NCBI GenBank assembly: GCA_963556695.1
Contig: CAUWAG010000007.1
Location: 1,860,001-1,924,000 of the forward strand
Source of the DNA: Anthostomella pinea
Lineage: Eukaryota; Ascomycota; Sordariomycetes; Xylariales; Xylariaceae
Direction: 5' to 3'
Length of the DNA stretch: 64,000 bases
The position numbers and the translations under genes were made by a program. Positions 54,092-64,000 of the stretch are shown here, in pieces. The notes under the pieces were generated by a model that was given only the letters and a program-made list of their open reading frames with translations, did no database searches and was not told the DNA's origin. Within the stretch, counting starts at the first letter, position 1. Each line of letters opens with the position of its first letter.

Positions 54092-55252
54092 ATGTCTTCA
54101 TCTGATGGCAATTTCGGTACCGCCAACAACGAGCCACTGAGCATCGAGACTCTATTCGGGGCAAGCTGGCCTGCAGTTCTCCAGGCGTGTTTACAGAACA
54201 ATTGCGATAGAGACTTTCGACCCTTTCGGACTGCCCTCGCTACCAATCATGGCGCCAACAACCAGGCACAGTTGATCTTCAGCGCCCTGGAAGATGCGCT
54301 GAACATCCTGGGGCAGGATGTCAGCGCCCTCCAGGAGCAGGTGAATACAGGAGACGCGCTGAACGCGAACCTTCGGAGCCAGCTCCAGAACGCGCAGGGT
54401 CGTGTTGAGGCGTACGAAGGCGGCATCGGGAGCCTCGCCCGGTCCTTTGAGCAGGGCATTCAAGGGTTCACCAGTGCGGCCAGTACCAGAGAACCAACCC
54501 AACCATTATCCCTGGTGGCCGACCCCGACAGGTTTAACGGTGACGAAAAGGATGACAAGAAGCGGCGGCGAGAGTTCAGGGCCTGGCAAGGCGGTGCCCG
54601 AATAAAGATCAATATGGAGACCAAGAAGTACAATACAGAGTACCACAAGATCATCTACGTATGCTCTCGGCTGAGCGGCAGTGCGAGAATAGCGGTGGAT
54701 TCATACCTAATGAATATCTACAAGAACCCGGGCAACTCGGCTGCATGGGAGTGGGCAAACTCTGAAGCCCTCTTTGACTGGCTCGAGAGAGCATACGACT
54801 CCCACAACCGGTCTGGCAATGCCAGCAGGGAGATGGATGACCTGAAGCAGAAGAACACAGCCTTTAACGTCTTCCTGTCGGAGTTCTTAGCTCTCACAGC
54901 CGACCTTGGCCTGGACGACAAGGCGAAGATCGAGAAGCTAAAGAAGAAGGTGAACAACGAACTGCAGTCCGCGGTGATCAGTGTCTTCCCAAAACCCCAG
55001 AACGAGGACTTCGATGGATGGGTGGATTGCTACCGTTCTCTGACGGAAAATATCATGGACTACGCGCACTATACAGGCAATAAGAATCCGTTTTTGAACA
55101 ACCCTTTCAACAAGGACAACAATAAGAACAAGAACGGCAATAACAACCAGAACAATCAGCACGGGAATCACCAGCACGGCCAACAGCCCCCACGACCACA
55201 TACCCCGGCGCCGGCAGGCGACCCCATAGACCTCGACGCCATCAAGTTCTGA
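54092..55252 (+). CDS. Gypsy gag (capsid)
   Basis: 386 residues from ATG 54092. A coiled N-terminal part (residues about 60-135) precedes a capsid-like region (DRFNGDEKDDKKRRREFRAW, FDWLERAYDSHNRSG, AFNVFLSEFLALTADLGL) and an Asn-rich tail (about 335-365). It ends at a TGA; the next codons read LSATERQKRIDQGLCLYCGE and then GGHIKSEC, a CCHC knuckle that normally belongs to gag, so the stop is probably a mutated arginine codon (CGA). The protein would form the particle that packages element RNA. A TGACCC repeat (54034-54060) lies in the leader. Confidence 0.8.
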   Translation: MSSSDGNFGTANNEPLSIETLFGASWPAVLQACLQNNCDRDFRPFRTALATNHGANNQAQLIFSALEDALNILGQDVSALQEQVNTGDALNANLRSQLQNAQGRVEAYEGGIGSLARSFEQGIQGFTSAASTREPTQPLSLVADPDRFNGDEKDDKKRRREFRAWQGGARIKINMETKKYNTEYHKIIYVCSRLSGSARIAVDSYLMNIYKNPGNSAAWEWANSEALFDWLERAYDSHNRSGNASREMDDLKQKNTAFNVFLSEFLALTADLGLDDKAKIEKLKKKVNNELQSAVISVFPKPQNEDFDGWVDCYRSLTENIMDYAHYTGNKNPFLNNPFNKDNNKNKNGNNNQNNQHGNHQHGQQPPRPHTPAPAGDPIDLDAIKF

Positions 55253-55677
55253 CGGCTGTCAGCTACCGAGAGGCAGAAGCGAATAGACCAGGGCCTCTGC
55301 CTGTACTGCGGAGAGGGAGGGCACATCAAGTCCGAATGCCCTCAAGCACCGCGGTATCCTCAGACAGGACTGCCAAGGAGGAACAGCGGCTTCAACCTGG
55401 AGAGACCAAGATCCGCGCCTGCCGGCGGCAACAACAACCCCTTCAAGCAGCCTCACCAACATGGCCACGCACAAGATCTTCGCTTCCGAACTATCAGCTG
55501 GAGGGGGAACGTAGATGATTGGCCTGGATCCGCAGACTCCTCTCAGTGGCCTGCATCGGCAGGATCATCACAAACCTCCTTTGGGCACGACTCTCACGGC
55601 GGAAGCAACCACCTGTCTAGAGAGTCAAAAGGGTAGGTCCTGAAGAAAGGCGCCTTCAGGACCTTGACCACGAGGAT

Positions 55678-56034
55678 GTGCCTGATATGGACGTGGTATA
55701 CCTCAAATCAGCAAACTCAGGCGAAAATTTGCTTCTTTTGCGCGCAACCGTCCGTCAGAGCGGCCGTGGCAAGATAAACGTTGTCACCTTGTTGGATTCG
55801 GGGTGTACAGCACTCTCATTCATGGACAACACCTTTGCGCGAGACCACAACTTCAAGATTTTACGCTTACCAAAACGCAAACAGTTGCGCCTTGCCAACA
55901 GCGAACGGAAGGGCAATATTACCAAGTTCGTTGCTGTAACGATGGAGGTGGATGGCCACCTGGAGACGATCCTCTGCTTCCTCACTGACCTTAGCAACGA
56001 ACACCCTTTGATCCTCGGCTTCCCTTGGCTTTGA
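55678..56034 (+). pseudogene. Gypsy protease region
   Basis: Aspartic protease that would mature gag-pol: TLLDSGCTALSFMD carries the DSG active-site triad, and HPLILGFPWL the conserved ILG. The frame is cut on both sides by TAG near 55636 and TGA at 56032-56034. Confidence 0.75.
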
Positions 56035-56469
56035 ACACACAACCCGACGATTGACTGGCGAACATGCGAAATCACCTTCTGCTCCGAGTTCTGCAACAAG
56101 AATTGCTTCTATATACGACCTGCGCAGGTGCGCGGTGGCTGCAAGGCGCCGAACCCCAGCCCGAAGAGGAGGAAAACAGTCCATTTCGCAGAAACGGTTA
56201 TGCTACGAGACTGCTCCGTTGATGATCTGAAGATCTCTTTAGCAACAAATTTCGCATAGTTCTGTCGCCAGAAGGGCGTTACAATCTCAAGGATCACTGC
56301 TGAACAGCTCGAACAAGCAGGAATGCCAGACCTCGAGCCCCCCGACCTCGCCGAAAGCAAACTCAGACAAATTCTCGCCACCGAAGGCAGCCCCGAAAAA
56401 CACAAGGCCAAGCTGGATGTCAGATATCACTCCTTCGTCGACAACCTGTTCGCAAACACTTCATCAACA

Positions 56470-57380
56470 GGGTCACAGACAAGGACATCGACAAGTACCT
56501 CAAAGATAAGAAGCCCGCGACGGTTGAAGAGATCAAGAGGAAGCTGCCAGCCGATTACCACGACCTTCTCGATATCTTCCTTCCTTCCAAAGCCACGAAG
56601 CTACCTAAACACAAACCATACGGTCACCGAATTGACATCGAACCCGGCAAATACATCCCTAGCTCCAAGACACGTCCCATGTCTCAATCCGAACTCCGGG
56701 TTGTCAAGAAATACCTGGACGATAACATGCAGATGGGCTTCATTCGGCCCTCTCGATCAAGATCAGCGGCACCACTGCTACTGGCGCGGAAGCCGGGCGG
56801 CGGCGTGCGAGTCTGTGTCGACTACCGAGGCCTGAACAACGTTACGATCAAGAATAGATACCCCCTCCCTCTCATCCGCGAGACCCTTGACGCATTGTGT
56901 ACATTCAAGGTCTTCTCTAAGCTGGATGTCATTGCCGCGTTCAACAGGATACGAATCGCGGAAAGAAACGAGTGGAAGACGGCGTTTACAATAAGATTCG
57001 GGCTCTACAAGACCCTCGTTACACCTTTCGGCTTGTGCAACGCACCTTCGACCTTCCAGCACTACATCAATGACACTCTGTACGATTTTCTCGACCGGTT
57101 TGCTTCAGCCTACCTTGATGACATCCTTATCTACTCCAAGAACCTGAAAGAACACAAGGAACACGTCCGCAAGGTGTTGGAGGCACTGAGAGAGGCCGGC
57201 CTCCAGGTTGACATCGACAAGTGCGACTTCCACACCACGAAAACCAAGTATCTCGGTCTCATCATCTCAACCACCGGCATCAGCATGGACCCAGACAAGG
57301 TAGAAGCACTGTTGGACTGGCAGAGCCCCCGTAACGTCTGGGAACTCCAGAGGTTCTTAGGTTTTGCAAACTTCTACTGA
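56470..57380 (+). pseudogene. Gypsy reverse transcriptase
   Basis: KLPADYHDLLDIFLPSKATK leads into the RT: LLARKPGGGVRVCVDYRGLN, FSKLDVIAAFNRIRI (motif A), VTPFGLCNAPSTFQHYIND (motif B) and the intact active site YLDDILIYS near 57113. Ends at a TGA (57378-57380) after FANFY, with RFI continuing in frame. A frameshift lies near 56455. Confidence 0.9.
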
Positions 57381-57449
57381 AGGTTTATTTGTGGATTTTC
57401 ATCGATCGCGAAGCCACTCACAGTCCTCCTCAAGATGTCGGAACGCTAG

Positions 57450-57905
57450 GACTGGACTCATCATTGCAAACACGCGTTCCAGATCCTCAAGGAATCATTC
57501 ACGCGTGCCCCAGTACTCTCATACTTCAACCTGGCGAGACGAACGGTCGTTGAGACGGATGCCACCGACTGGGCGATTGGAGGAGTAATATCCCAATACG
57601 ATGACGATGGGGAGTTACACCCTGTTGGGTACTACTCGTCCAAACACACACCGGCGGAGGCAAATTACGAGATATACGACAAGGAGCTGCTCGCGATTAT
57701 AAAGTCCCTTGAGGAGTGGCACCCGGAGCTTCAGGGGTCTGACGAGCCGTTCGAGATCATCACGGACCATCAGAACCTGCGGTACTTCATGAGCACCAAG
57801 CTCCTGACACAGAGACAGGCACGTTGGGCGGAGTTCCTCAGCCAATTCAACTTCCAGATTGTCTATAGGAGCGGCAAACAGTCGGTCAAACCAGATGCCT
57901 TCAGC
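57450..57905 (+). pseudogene. Gypsy RNase H
   Basis: ETDATDWAIGGVISQ (first acidic motif), YDKELLAIIKSLEEW (glutamate), ITDHQNLRYF and RWAEFLSQFNFQIVYRSGK followed by PDAFSRRPG. Order and spacing as in Ty3/gypsy. A TAG near 57448 precedes it. Confidence 0.85.
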
Positions 57906-59648
57906 CGGAGGCCAGGGGACAATCCATCTTCGAAGCTTGATATCACGGATTCACGAGTTGCTGCTAGACAACAGACGGTCCTTCCAGAGTCGCGAATATC
58001 GCCAGGGATGGCTCCAGAGTTACTTGATAATCCTGACGACCTCAGACTTTACGCTGTGGATACCTCCGAAGACCTTGACGACCTCATCGATGCAGCGTAC
58101 AATACTGATCCGATGGCAAAAAAGGTGGTGAAAGCCTTGCTAATCCAAAGTTTGTGGCCAAAGACCGTGAAGCGTTTCATGCGAGTATCTTTTGGTGACT
58201 GCGAATTGCGGGATGGCCGTGTTTTCTACCATAACAAGCTATTTATCCCCGCAAACGATCACCTCCGCTCCCAGATCGAATATTGTACACACGCGCTCCC
58301 TGCCAGTGATCATCAAGGCGAAGCCAAGACGGCAGAACTGATCAAAAGGCACTACTGGTGGCCAGGGTTGTACAGAGAGATTGGAGGTTTCGTCGGGGCC
58401 TGCCACACTTGCAGAAGAGCAAAGGGACTGAAGGAGAGCCTCCAGGGCCTTTTACACTCTTTAACTGTGCCTTTCAGACCCTGGGCCAGTATCTCAGTCG
58501 ATTATATCACCGGATTGCCCGAATGCTCAAGACATGGAGTCGTCTACAAACACATCTTCGTGGTAATCGACCGGCTAACAAAGATGCGGCACTTCGTACC
58601 GGTTGATAAATTAGACGTTCCTACGATGGTAGATGCGTTTATCCATAGAGTATTTTCACTCCACGGCGCCCCCGAATTCATTACCTCGGACAAAGGGTCT
58701 CAGTTCGCTTCACAGTTCTGACAACGATTAGCAGAACGCCTGGGATCCAGGCTCAAGCCCTCGTCTGCGTATCACTCTTTGACGAATGGGCAGACGGAGA
58801 TCATGAACGCCGTATTGGAGCAGTACCTTCGCATCTATATATCGCTAAATTAGGACGATTAGGTTGATCACCTGCCCCTTGCAGAGTTTGCCTCTAACAA
58901 CGCCGTCTCCAGTACCACGAAGTTCTCATCGTTCTTTGCTAACTATGGTTGGAATCCGCGCCTAGAGATCGAGCCACCTTCACCAAGACCGCCAAACCTG
59001 TCAAAAGATGAGGCACGAGAATGGGACAAGGCTGACAAGCACGCTGAGCTGATGAAAGACTTTCTCAACCAGCTCCGGCACAATATGGCACGAGCATAGG
59101 AAGACCACGAGCTATACGCGAACACCAGGAGAGGCGATGCCCCCAAGTACAAAATCGGAGACTTGGTCTGGCTAAGCTCTGAGAATATCGTCACTCAGCG
59201 GCCCTCCAAGAAGCTTAGCGATAAATGGCTTGGCCCTTTCGCCGTATCACGAACATACAAAAGAGCATGCGCTCTCGAGCTTGACAGACGGTTCAATGGC
59301 ATCTTCCCTGTTTTTCACCACTCGTTGTTGCGACCAGTTGAGGAACCAAGGACAAGGGAGCAGGCCGAGATCAATAAGGACTCTCAAGACGACCAGGAGG
59401 GCCTTATCATTGTTCTGGATAAACGAGGCCGCATGCAGAGGAAGTGGATATTCGATAAAGTTACCAATAGCCGTATGCACCAGAAGGAGGGGCTGCAGTA
59501 TTACGTCGAGTGGCAGGATGGCACAGCATCGTGGCAGCCTGCTCGCAACCTCCAGGGTTGTCACTGGATACTGTACGAGTTTCACCGAAATAACAAAGGT
59601 AAACCAGGACCTCCAGGGTGGTATCGCAAGAAGGAAGCCCTAGAGTAG
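57906..59648 (+). pseudogene. Gypsy integrase with chromodomain
   Basis: Zinc-binding HHCC at HQGEAKTAELIKRHYWW and CHTCRRAK (58310-58430), then the catalytic core: SVDYITGLP (first D), ITSDKGSQF (second D) and the NGQTE region with the E. In-frame stops at 58719 (TGA), 58852 and 58861 (TAG) and 59097 (TAG). After a GPF-type SH3 region (KLSDKWLGPFAVS) comes a chromodomain: LQYYVEWQDGTASWQPARNL, near 59495-59555. The chromodomain places it among chromoviruses. Confidence 0.85.
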
Positions 59649-59807
59649 AGGGATTGGCACGAAAGAAGGGCAGAGAGTGAATCAGAGTCAAGTGACAGCG
59701 ATTCAGAGGAATCAGGTGAAAACTTCGGAGAGAGCGACGATAACACTGATTTTGATCTCTGAATCGCCTCATTTACGGTCAAATAAGGTTTTGGAAGAGG
59801 GGAGTAC

Positions 59808-59936
59808 TGTCAGGAAGCATCCCGAGAACAAAGGGATCATACGTGTACATATACATGGCCTTCGCGCCTGATTAGTACTGCACCTCTCTGCAGAACAACA
59901 TACATCTTACCCCCCCCTATGGTTGGCCTTCTGACA
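59808..59936 (+). repeat. Gypsy 3' LTR
   Basis: Same 129 bases as the 5' LTR by eye, preceded by the purine-rich GGAAGAGGGGAG tract (59792-59804). Confidence 0.9.
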
Positions 59937-59989
59937 CCTATTGGGAAGTATCCGCTTGTCATGTGGGAAGGTCTGTGCAGGCCGTCACA
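59937..59989 (-). repeat. LTR-X, right copy, part 2
   Basis: Starts with the second CCTAT and completes the right LTR to CCGTCACA. Confidence 0.85.
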
Positions 59990-59994
59990 AAAGC
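59990..59994. repeat. Target-site duplication, right copy, of the LTR-flanked unit
   Basis: AAAGC, matching 42197-42201. Confidence 0.8.
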
Positions 59995-60261
59995 GCTGGC
60001 GGCAATGTCATAATATCCAGTAACGGGCTTTCCAGTAAGGTCAATTGTCGGGGGAGCCTGGCCATTGGCAGGCTTCCTTTTCTTATTCCGCTGGTTGAGA
60101 TTGAAAGGGGTAATAGGCTCAGGTTCTCGGGTGAGCTGAGCAATGTCGGCTGCGACTCTGATAGATCGCTGGGGGGTTATAAGGGCCGCTATTGTCGAGT
60201 GCTGGTTTCGTCCCCTTTGTAGGGAGCGAGGCGGATCTCGAGATTTTGTCTTTAGTGTTTA
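59990..60261 (-). pseudogene. LINE E ORF1, 5' part
   Basis: Minus-strand frame RSIRVAADIAQLTREPEPIT, then NLNQRNKKRKPANGQ and TGKPVTGYYDIAASAF, which joins the sequence at 42201 exactly. Upstream of about 60261 the frame meets a stop, and no ATG is seen in it. Confidence 0.65.
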
Positions 60262-61472
60262 TATTCAAAATAATGGCGCAATGCCAAGTGTTAAGAATTT
60301 TGCTGTGATGTGCGCAGATGTACTAACAAGTGCAAGCGCACGGATGATTTTTACCAGGAAAGGTGAGTTACTTGTTGTGGAATTCCAGGGGTCAGAATGG
60401 GATGGATAATGGTCTGTGTCTTGACTATGGATCCATGGGGAGGTTCCCACCTAAATACAGGTGTGACAGCCCTTTGATGCCCTGCTGCCTGACAGCGAAC
60501 AACAAACCTGCCACTGGTGTTGAATACAGCGGTCAGATGTATTGTGAATTATGTTGTTGTGATGAGCAAGTTCTGCTTGTCTATCTGGTTCTAGCACTAA
60601 TTTCGCTGTGTGCGCTAGTCCCATGCTAGGACCAGCTCACCCACGTGACATGGCTAGTACTAGACGTGGCCAGAGCGGCACGCTGGTATCTGACAACTGG
60701 TCACCATAATGGACCTTTCACCCCCTTTGGGCCCCTTTCATCCCTTTCACCTGGCGGACAGCTGCAGCCCATACCTGACAGCACCACAATGCTCACACTT
60801 GTTTATTTACAGCCCGCACCGACCTTTACAACCACCTCGGCAACCGCTTGAAAGCAGCAAGGTTTTGCGGCAATCCCCGGCTACTAGCTGGTGGCATACA
60901 AGCCCTCCCTTTTTCATCGCGGACCTACTTCTAACTTCGAAAGGCGGTGTTGGCCCCCCAGGCAATTGTAGGCGTAGGAGGTCAACCCGGTGTGAGGTGC
61001 ACTACTTCCCTATTGCTAGCAGATTACACGCGCCAATGTCTTACCGTTGTAGTATTCGAAGCTTCTTTAGATCAACATTATGGAGAAATGCTCGTCTTAC
61101 CTAGTCATAGGCCATCCTAATAAGGTATCAACAGTATGAAACATTGGATGCACTCCAGGCCGGACGATGATCGCAATCATAGTTCACGTCAGACCTGTGA
61201 AACTTGCGCAGATTGGACACCTCATGGATCAAGGCCCTTTCCATTGTGTACGAACAGATTACGAAACAATTAAGCACTTCCCAAAGAGGTCATCCACGAA
61301 GCTCGCCTGCGATTCTGCCTGGTTGGCCATTCCCACGACAGACTCCCGATATTGTCACTATTTCGCGAGCGAACTGCTCGCTAGCCATTCCCCTCGTTCC
61401 GGATAGACTGGATTCTTCTGGGTGCGACAGATCGAATAGAGTATTCATATTTGCCATAGATGTCGCACGGCA
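60262..61472. other. LINE E 5' region and spacer
   Basis: Probably begins with the LINE E 5' UTR, whose end could not be found, then non-coding DNA. No gene recognised. Confidence 0.35.
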
Positions 61473-61805
61473 ATGCAGGGGCTTCTTCTTGTGCTCGTTC
61501 TCCTTCGACGAAGTGGTCGATCAAGACCGCTCTGTGCGGTGACACTAAACAACACGGTCAAGGGCATTAAATCCATCGGCCATGGCATACGTGAATCCGA
61601 TCTCACGGAGACTTTAGACTTCACTAACAAGGAGTTTGAGCTCATCAGAGATAATGAAATCCTCGTCTGGTATTCTAAGCAGCAAGCCATCGTGCCAGGG
61701 AATGCCCCATCGCAATGGTACACCAGACCACTGGAGCACCGCGGTAGCGGCAAGGTGAAGCTGTATGATATCTGTTCACGGGCAATCATGGTCACCATAT
61801 CTTGA
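61473..61805 (+). CDS. Hypothetical ORF or gene fragment
   Basis: Frame of 110 codons with protein-like composition: ESDLTETLDFTNKEFELIRD, then NEILVWYSKQQAIVPGNAPS and QWYTRPLEHRGSGKVKLYDI. The first 20 residues look less coding and could be intron or UTR. No family recognised; it may be the 5' part of a gene lost downstream. Confidence 0.3.
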   Translation: MQGLLLVLVLLRRSGRSRPLCAVTLNNTVKGIKSIGHGIRESDLTETLDFTNKEFELIRDNEILVWYSKQQAIVPGNAPSQWYTRPLEHRGSGKVKLYDICSRAIMVTIS

Positions 61806-62149
61806 CCCATCTTTCCAGGGTCCACTGCGGCGGAGATCTTGAAGGCACACACGGTCATCGGTAGCGAAGCTACGACAACTCTTGGAAACGAACGCGGAGC
61901 CGGGGTGAGCCGACCATCAATGGTATCAGCTAAGACGACCGCTCTTTACTGGCTACAAGACGGAAGAAGTGTGAACGCGGTGCATCATGTTAGGTAGTTG
62001 TTGTCAAATGCTTCATACCACCATCAGCGTTTCATTAGTATCAACTTGGAAGCCTTTTGCTGTACCTAACCATACAGATCCAAATATGCCATCCTCAATC
62101 CTCGGACTCATCTTCGATCCCCCATAAGGTCACCGAACTGAGACTCCAT

Positions 62150-62809
62150 CTATTTCTTCAGCGCAGCCTTGGCCAAGTCGGCTAGAGCATCCCGGCGCTT
62201 GAACTTGGCATCCTGGATGACACCTGACATGACATCAGCATACTGGATTATGGCAAGTGGCGGGGAAGGAATGCCAAAGGTGGGCAGGTGCGCTGCAAAG
62301 ATACATACCCGCATCGGCGTCGCTGGAGAAGTTGCCCGTCCACTCGACAAAGGCGCTGCCCTCGAGCTCGCCCGAGGTGATGGCGTAGCAGCGGATGGTG
62401 GACAGGACCGAGGTGTAGGTGAGCTCGGGCTTGGCGGTAATAACACTGTAGGTGATGTAGTGGTTGATGGTCTGCCGAGATGTCAGTAACATGCACAGTC
62501 CAAGGAGATATCATTCGAGGAATGGGTCCCATACGCTGTGTTCCTCCTGCTTCACCTCGACCTCACTGCCATCATTGAAGATCCACTGCACAACATCGGT
62601 GTCGTCACTAGTGCCCTTGACGAACTGGCTGGACTTCAGGGCGGACCAGAAGTCGCTGAAGTTCTGGACTGGAGGTAAGAGTGTCAGAATAGTCCAGCAT
62701 CCTCATTACGCAGCTCGTTTGACCTACGCTTGATGTGGTGCCACACATGGCTGAGCGGGGCCTCGATGACGGCGGATTCAACGACGGAGGTGGAGGTGGG
62801 GATCGACAT
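62150..62809 (-). CDS. SRPBCC (START/Bet v1-like) superfamily protein, four exons
   Basis: Exons 62728-62809, 62535-62668, 62309-62471 and 62150-62223 join to 453 nt, 150 residues plus stop. Introns are 59 nt (GTAGGT...CCAG), 63 nt (GTATGG...GCAG) and 85 nt (GTATGT...TCAG), all keeping frame. The start, SVVESAVIEAPLSHVWHHIK, is the typical first strand and helix of the SRPBCC fold; SDFWSALKSSQFVKG, INHYITYSVITAKPELTYTS and GSAFVEWTGNF fit the later strands, and the end (KFKRRDALADLAKAALKK) fits the long C-terminal helix. Members bind or transform small hydrophobic ligands, including polyketide cyclases; the ligand here is unknown. Cytosolic, no damage seen. Confidence 0.75.
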
Positions 62810-63699
62810 GATTGCTTCTCTGTTGCTGTTCTCTGGTCGCGTGGTGTTTGATTCTGGGGAAGTGTGATGTTGAGGTCTGGCTGTCTACAACGGGGAGGGG
62901 GAATGCAGATGTGTATTTCTGATATTCACTCTTCAAAAGGATGGACATGAGAGTTTGAGACCTCCTCTGATTGCACATGCATAAGGTACAAACGGAGTGG
63001 AAACGTCATTTGTGAGGGGCAACCCCTTTGGGATGGAAGGTGGGAAGGTCCAGAGCGGGGCCCGTCCTAGGCAACTGCCCCCACCACTAACTACATATTT
63101 CCTTAACGGGCATTTTCCTCAGAGAGAATATCGCACAGCTCAATCAGCAGGTGACCTTGTCACGTCCACCACCAATCGCAAGTCTTGATCAGGGACATGG
63201 CGACCGTGGGAGGATGACCGCCCACAATATGAAACGGTTAGTGTGTAGGGGACCTCTCACTTCCTCACCTACACTACGATCTGTGCGAGAGACGTCTGAA
63301 TCGTATGGAAGCTTACATATACGGGACCTCTCTGTTTATGCCAAGGTCTTCAACATGCTTCTGAGTCTATATTTCTGTTGGGATGCTACGTATAGGGTGA
63401 CCCAACGCCTGTTAGGTTCGACCCCTTTTTGGCAGCGTTTTCTATTCCCACCTCGATGTCTACAGCCTCCATCAGGCCAGCGGATAGCAGACCAGCTGCA
63501 GGCTGCGGCAAGTCTCGGCTACCTCTCGGAAGAATGCCCCAGGTGGTGGCTGAGGGGGCAAGGCCGATTGCAGCTTCTGTGTTGCACGACATGGGCGTAC
63601 CACGGGGAGACCAAATGCAAAAATTACATAAAGACCAGTCAGCCCTTCGCCTCATTCACGGATGTTTGCCTACTCCATGTTCCGCCAAAACTACTCACT
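62810..63699. other. Divergent spacer between the SRPBCC and STAND-type genes
   Basis: Promoter DNA for both neighbours; short ORFs only. Confidence 0.4.
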
Positions 63700-64000
63700 A
63701 TGTCGTTTGGCTACTCCGTTGGGGACTTCCTTGGAGGAGCTAACCTTACATATCGATTGATCAGAGCCCTTTCAGACTCGCGAGGTGCTTCTGCCGAGTA
63801 CCAAGAGGCAGTGACCGAGCTGAGGGCTACGGAGCAGGCCTTCATGCAGGCTGGCAATCTCGCAAGGAGCAACATGTTCACTCAGGATGTCATGAACGGA
63901 ATCGCCTGTATCGTTCTTTCATCGGTAGAAATCATTGAGAGCTTCTTCGAGCATACCCGAGCCTTGCAGAGCCGTTTGGGCCAGGGTCGTCGCAGTATTA
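63700..64000 (+). CDS. Fungal STAND/NLR-type protein, N-terminal part (cut by window end)
   Basis: ATG at 63700 opens MSFGYSVGDFLGGANLTYRL, the common start of a fungal N-terminal domain found ahead of NACHT/NB-ARC or ankyrin regions and in related proteins (MSFGFSVGDF...). It continues IRALSDSRGASAEYQEAVTE, then CIVLSSVEIIESFFEHTRAL and QSRLGQG, which fit the helical segments of that family. The frame is open to the last base (100 codons). Possible role in self/non-self recognition or incompatibility, by family only; effector and repeat parts are outside the window. Confidence 0.6.
   Translation, partial: MSFGYSVGDFLGGANLTYRLIRALSDSRGASAEYQEAVTELRATEQAFMQAGNLARSNMFTQDVMNGIACIVLSSVEIIESFFEHTRALQSRLGQGRRSI

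Larger units (their letters stand above)
53460..59936 (+). mobile_element. Gypsy/chromovirus LTR retrotransposon, full length
   Basis: 6477 bp with 129-bp LTRs (53460-53588 and 59808-59936) that read identically, CCTAT duplications, gag, protease, RT, RNase H, integrase and a C-terminal chromodomain in the Ty3/gypsy order. Several nonsense codons break gag-pol (about 55250, 57378, 58719, 58852, 58861, 59097), each explained by C-to-T or G-to-A. It sits in the right LTR-X and is the youngest layer of this locus. Confidence 0.95.
42202..59989 (-). mobile_element. 17.8-kb LTR-flanked composite unit inside LINE E ORF1
   Basis: Two 214-bp LTRs in the same orientation bound the segment and AAAGC flanks it. 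Removing the unit and one AAAGC copy rejoins the LINE E ORF1 in frame (ASAF to IPHLKDL), so the ends are true insertion ends. Inside: AT-rich DNA, a hypothetical ORF, a J-domain-like gene, a gypsy 3' remnant, a P450 pseudogene, a terpene-cyclase fragment, a pogo transposon, a decayed gag beside the right LTR, and a complete gypsy (53460-59936) within the right LTR. Gag and primer site place the element 5' end on the right (minus strand). Introns remain in the P450, and no polypurine tract precedes the left LTR, so the host part was probably acquired as DNA. Confidence 0.75.

Noticed and set aside
42202..59989. An ordinary full-length LTR retrotransposon
   Set aside because: Apart from a broken gag near the right LTR there is no protease, RT or integrase of its own, and no polypurine tract at the left LTR; the pol genes inside belong to the nested gypsy with its own LTRs.
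1..64000. CRISPR arrays, bacterial operons, rRNA
   Set aside because: No regularly spaced repeats, no ribosome-binding-site operons and no rRNA segments; spliced fungal genes throughout.

Overview
The window looks like a transposon-rich, accessory-type segment of a filamentous ascomycete genome (Pezizomycotina, most likely Sordariomycetes; no genus is claimed). Reasons: short introns (59-85 nt) with GT/AG ends and CTAAC- or CTGA-type branch sites, fungal families (F-box, conidiation-specific protein 13-like, cyanamide-hydratase-like HD protein, GPI-anchored Gly/Ser-rich cell-wall protein, fungal STAND N-terminal domain), Tad1-like LINEs, pogo/Fot-type DNA transposons and chromoviral gypsy elements. 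Many elements carry C-to-T / G-to-A nonsense changes of the kind left by repeat-induced point mutation (RIP), and AT-rich islands are scattered through the repeats.

Layout. 380-3428: 5'-truncated LINE (copy A) with a 12-bp target duplication. 3441-14300: host genes in a loose array: possible coiled-coil ORFs, an F-box gene (7353-8000), a large GPI-anchored glycine-rich wall protein (8379-10085, minus), a three-exon secreted protein (11909-12631, minus) and a decayed gene fragment. 15084-17876: pogo-like transposon with 20-bp terminal inverted repeats whose 3' half is replaced by an LTR, a LINE fragment and a tRNA-headed SINE. 18101-22449: an acidic hypothetical ORF and a con-13-like secreted protein gene split by a 2.2-kb pogo element (19677-21899, TA duplication). 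22450-27318: mostly empty, ending with the HD-domain gene. 28070-36225: LINE D, split by a 6.2-kb insertion of SINE plus LINE B with a 12-bp target duplication. 36412-60261: LINE E (minus strand), whose ORF1 is split by a 17.8-kb LTR-flanked unit (42202-59989, target duplication AAAGC). That unit carries a J-domain-like membrane protein, a P450 pseudogene, a divergent terpene-cyclase fragment, a third pogo element, a decayed gag and a nested gypsy chromovirus (53460-59936). 62150-62809: a four-exon SRPBCC protein. 63700-end: the start of a STAND/NLR-type gene.

The most interesting signals are structural. (1) Two 214-bp LTRs bracket a segment holding host secondary-metabolism gene remnants; removing it and one AAAGC copy rejoins an interrupted LINE reading frame exactly, so the segment behaves as one insertion. 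(2) Both LTR families show a primer-binding site complementary to their own LTR (9 and 14 nt), the arrangement of Tf1/sushi self-priming. (3) A SINE family shares its 3' end with the resident LINE family and takes part in LINE-SINE chimeras. The nesting gives a relative order: LINE E, then the LTR unit, then the gypsy; LINE D, then LINE B; con-13-like gene, then pogo. Functions are inferred from motifs read by eye; no search was run.
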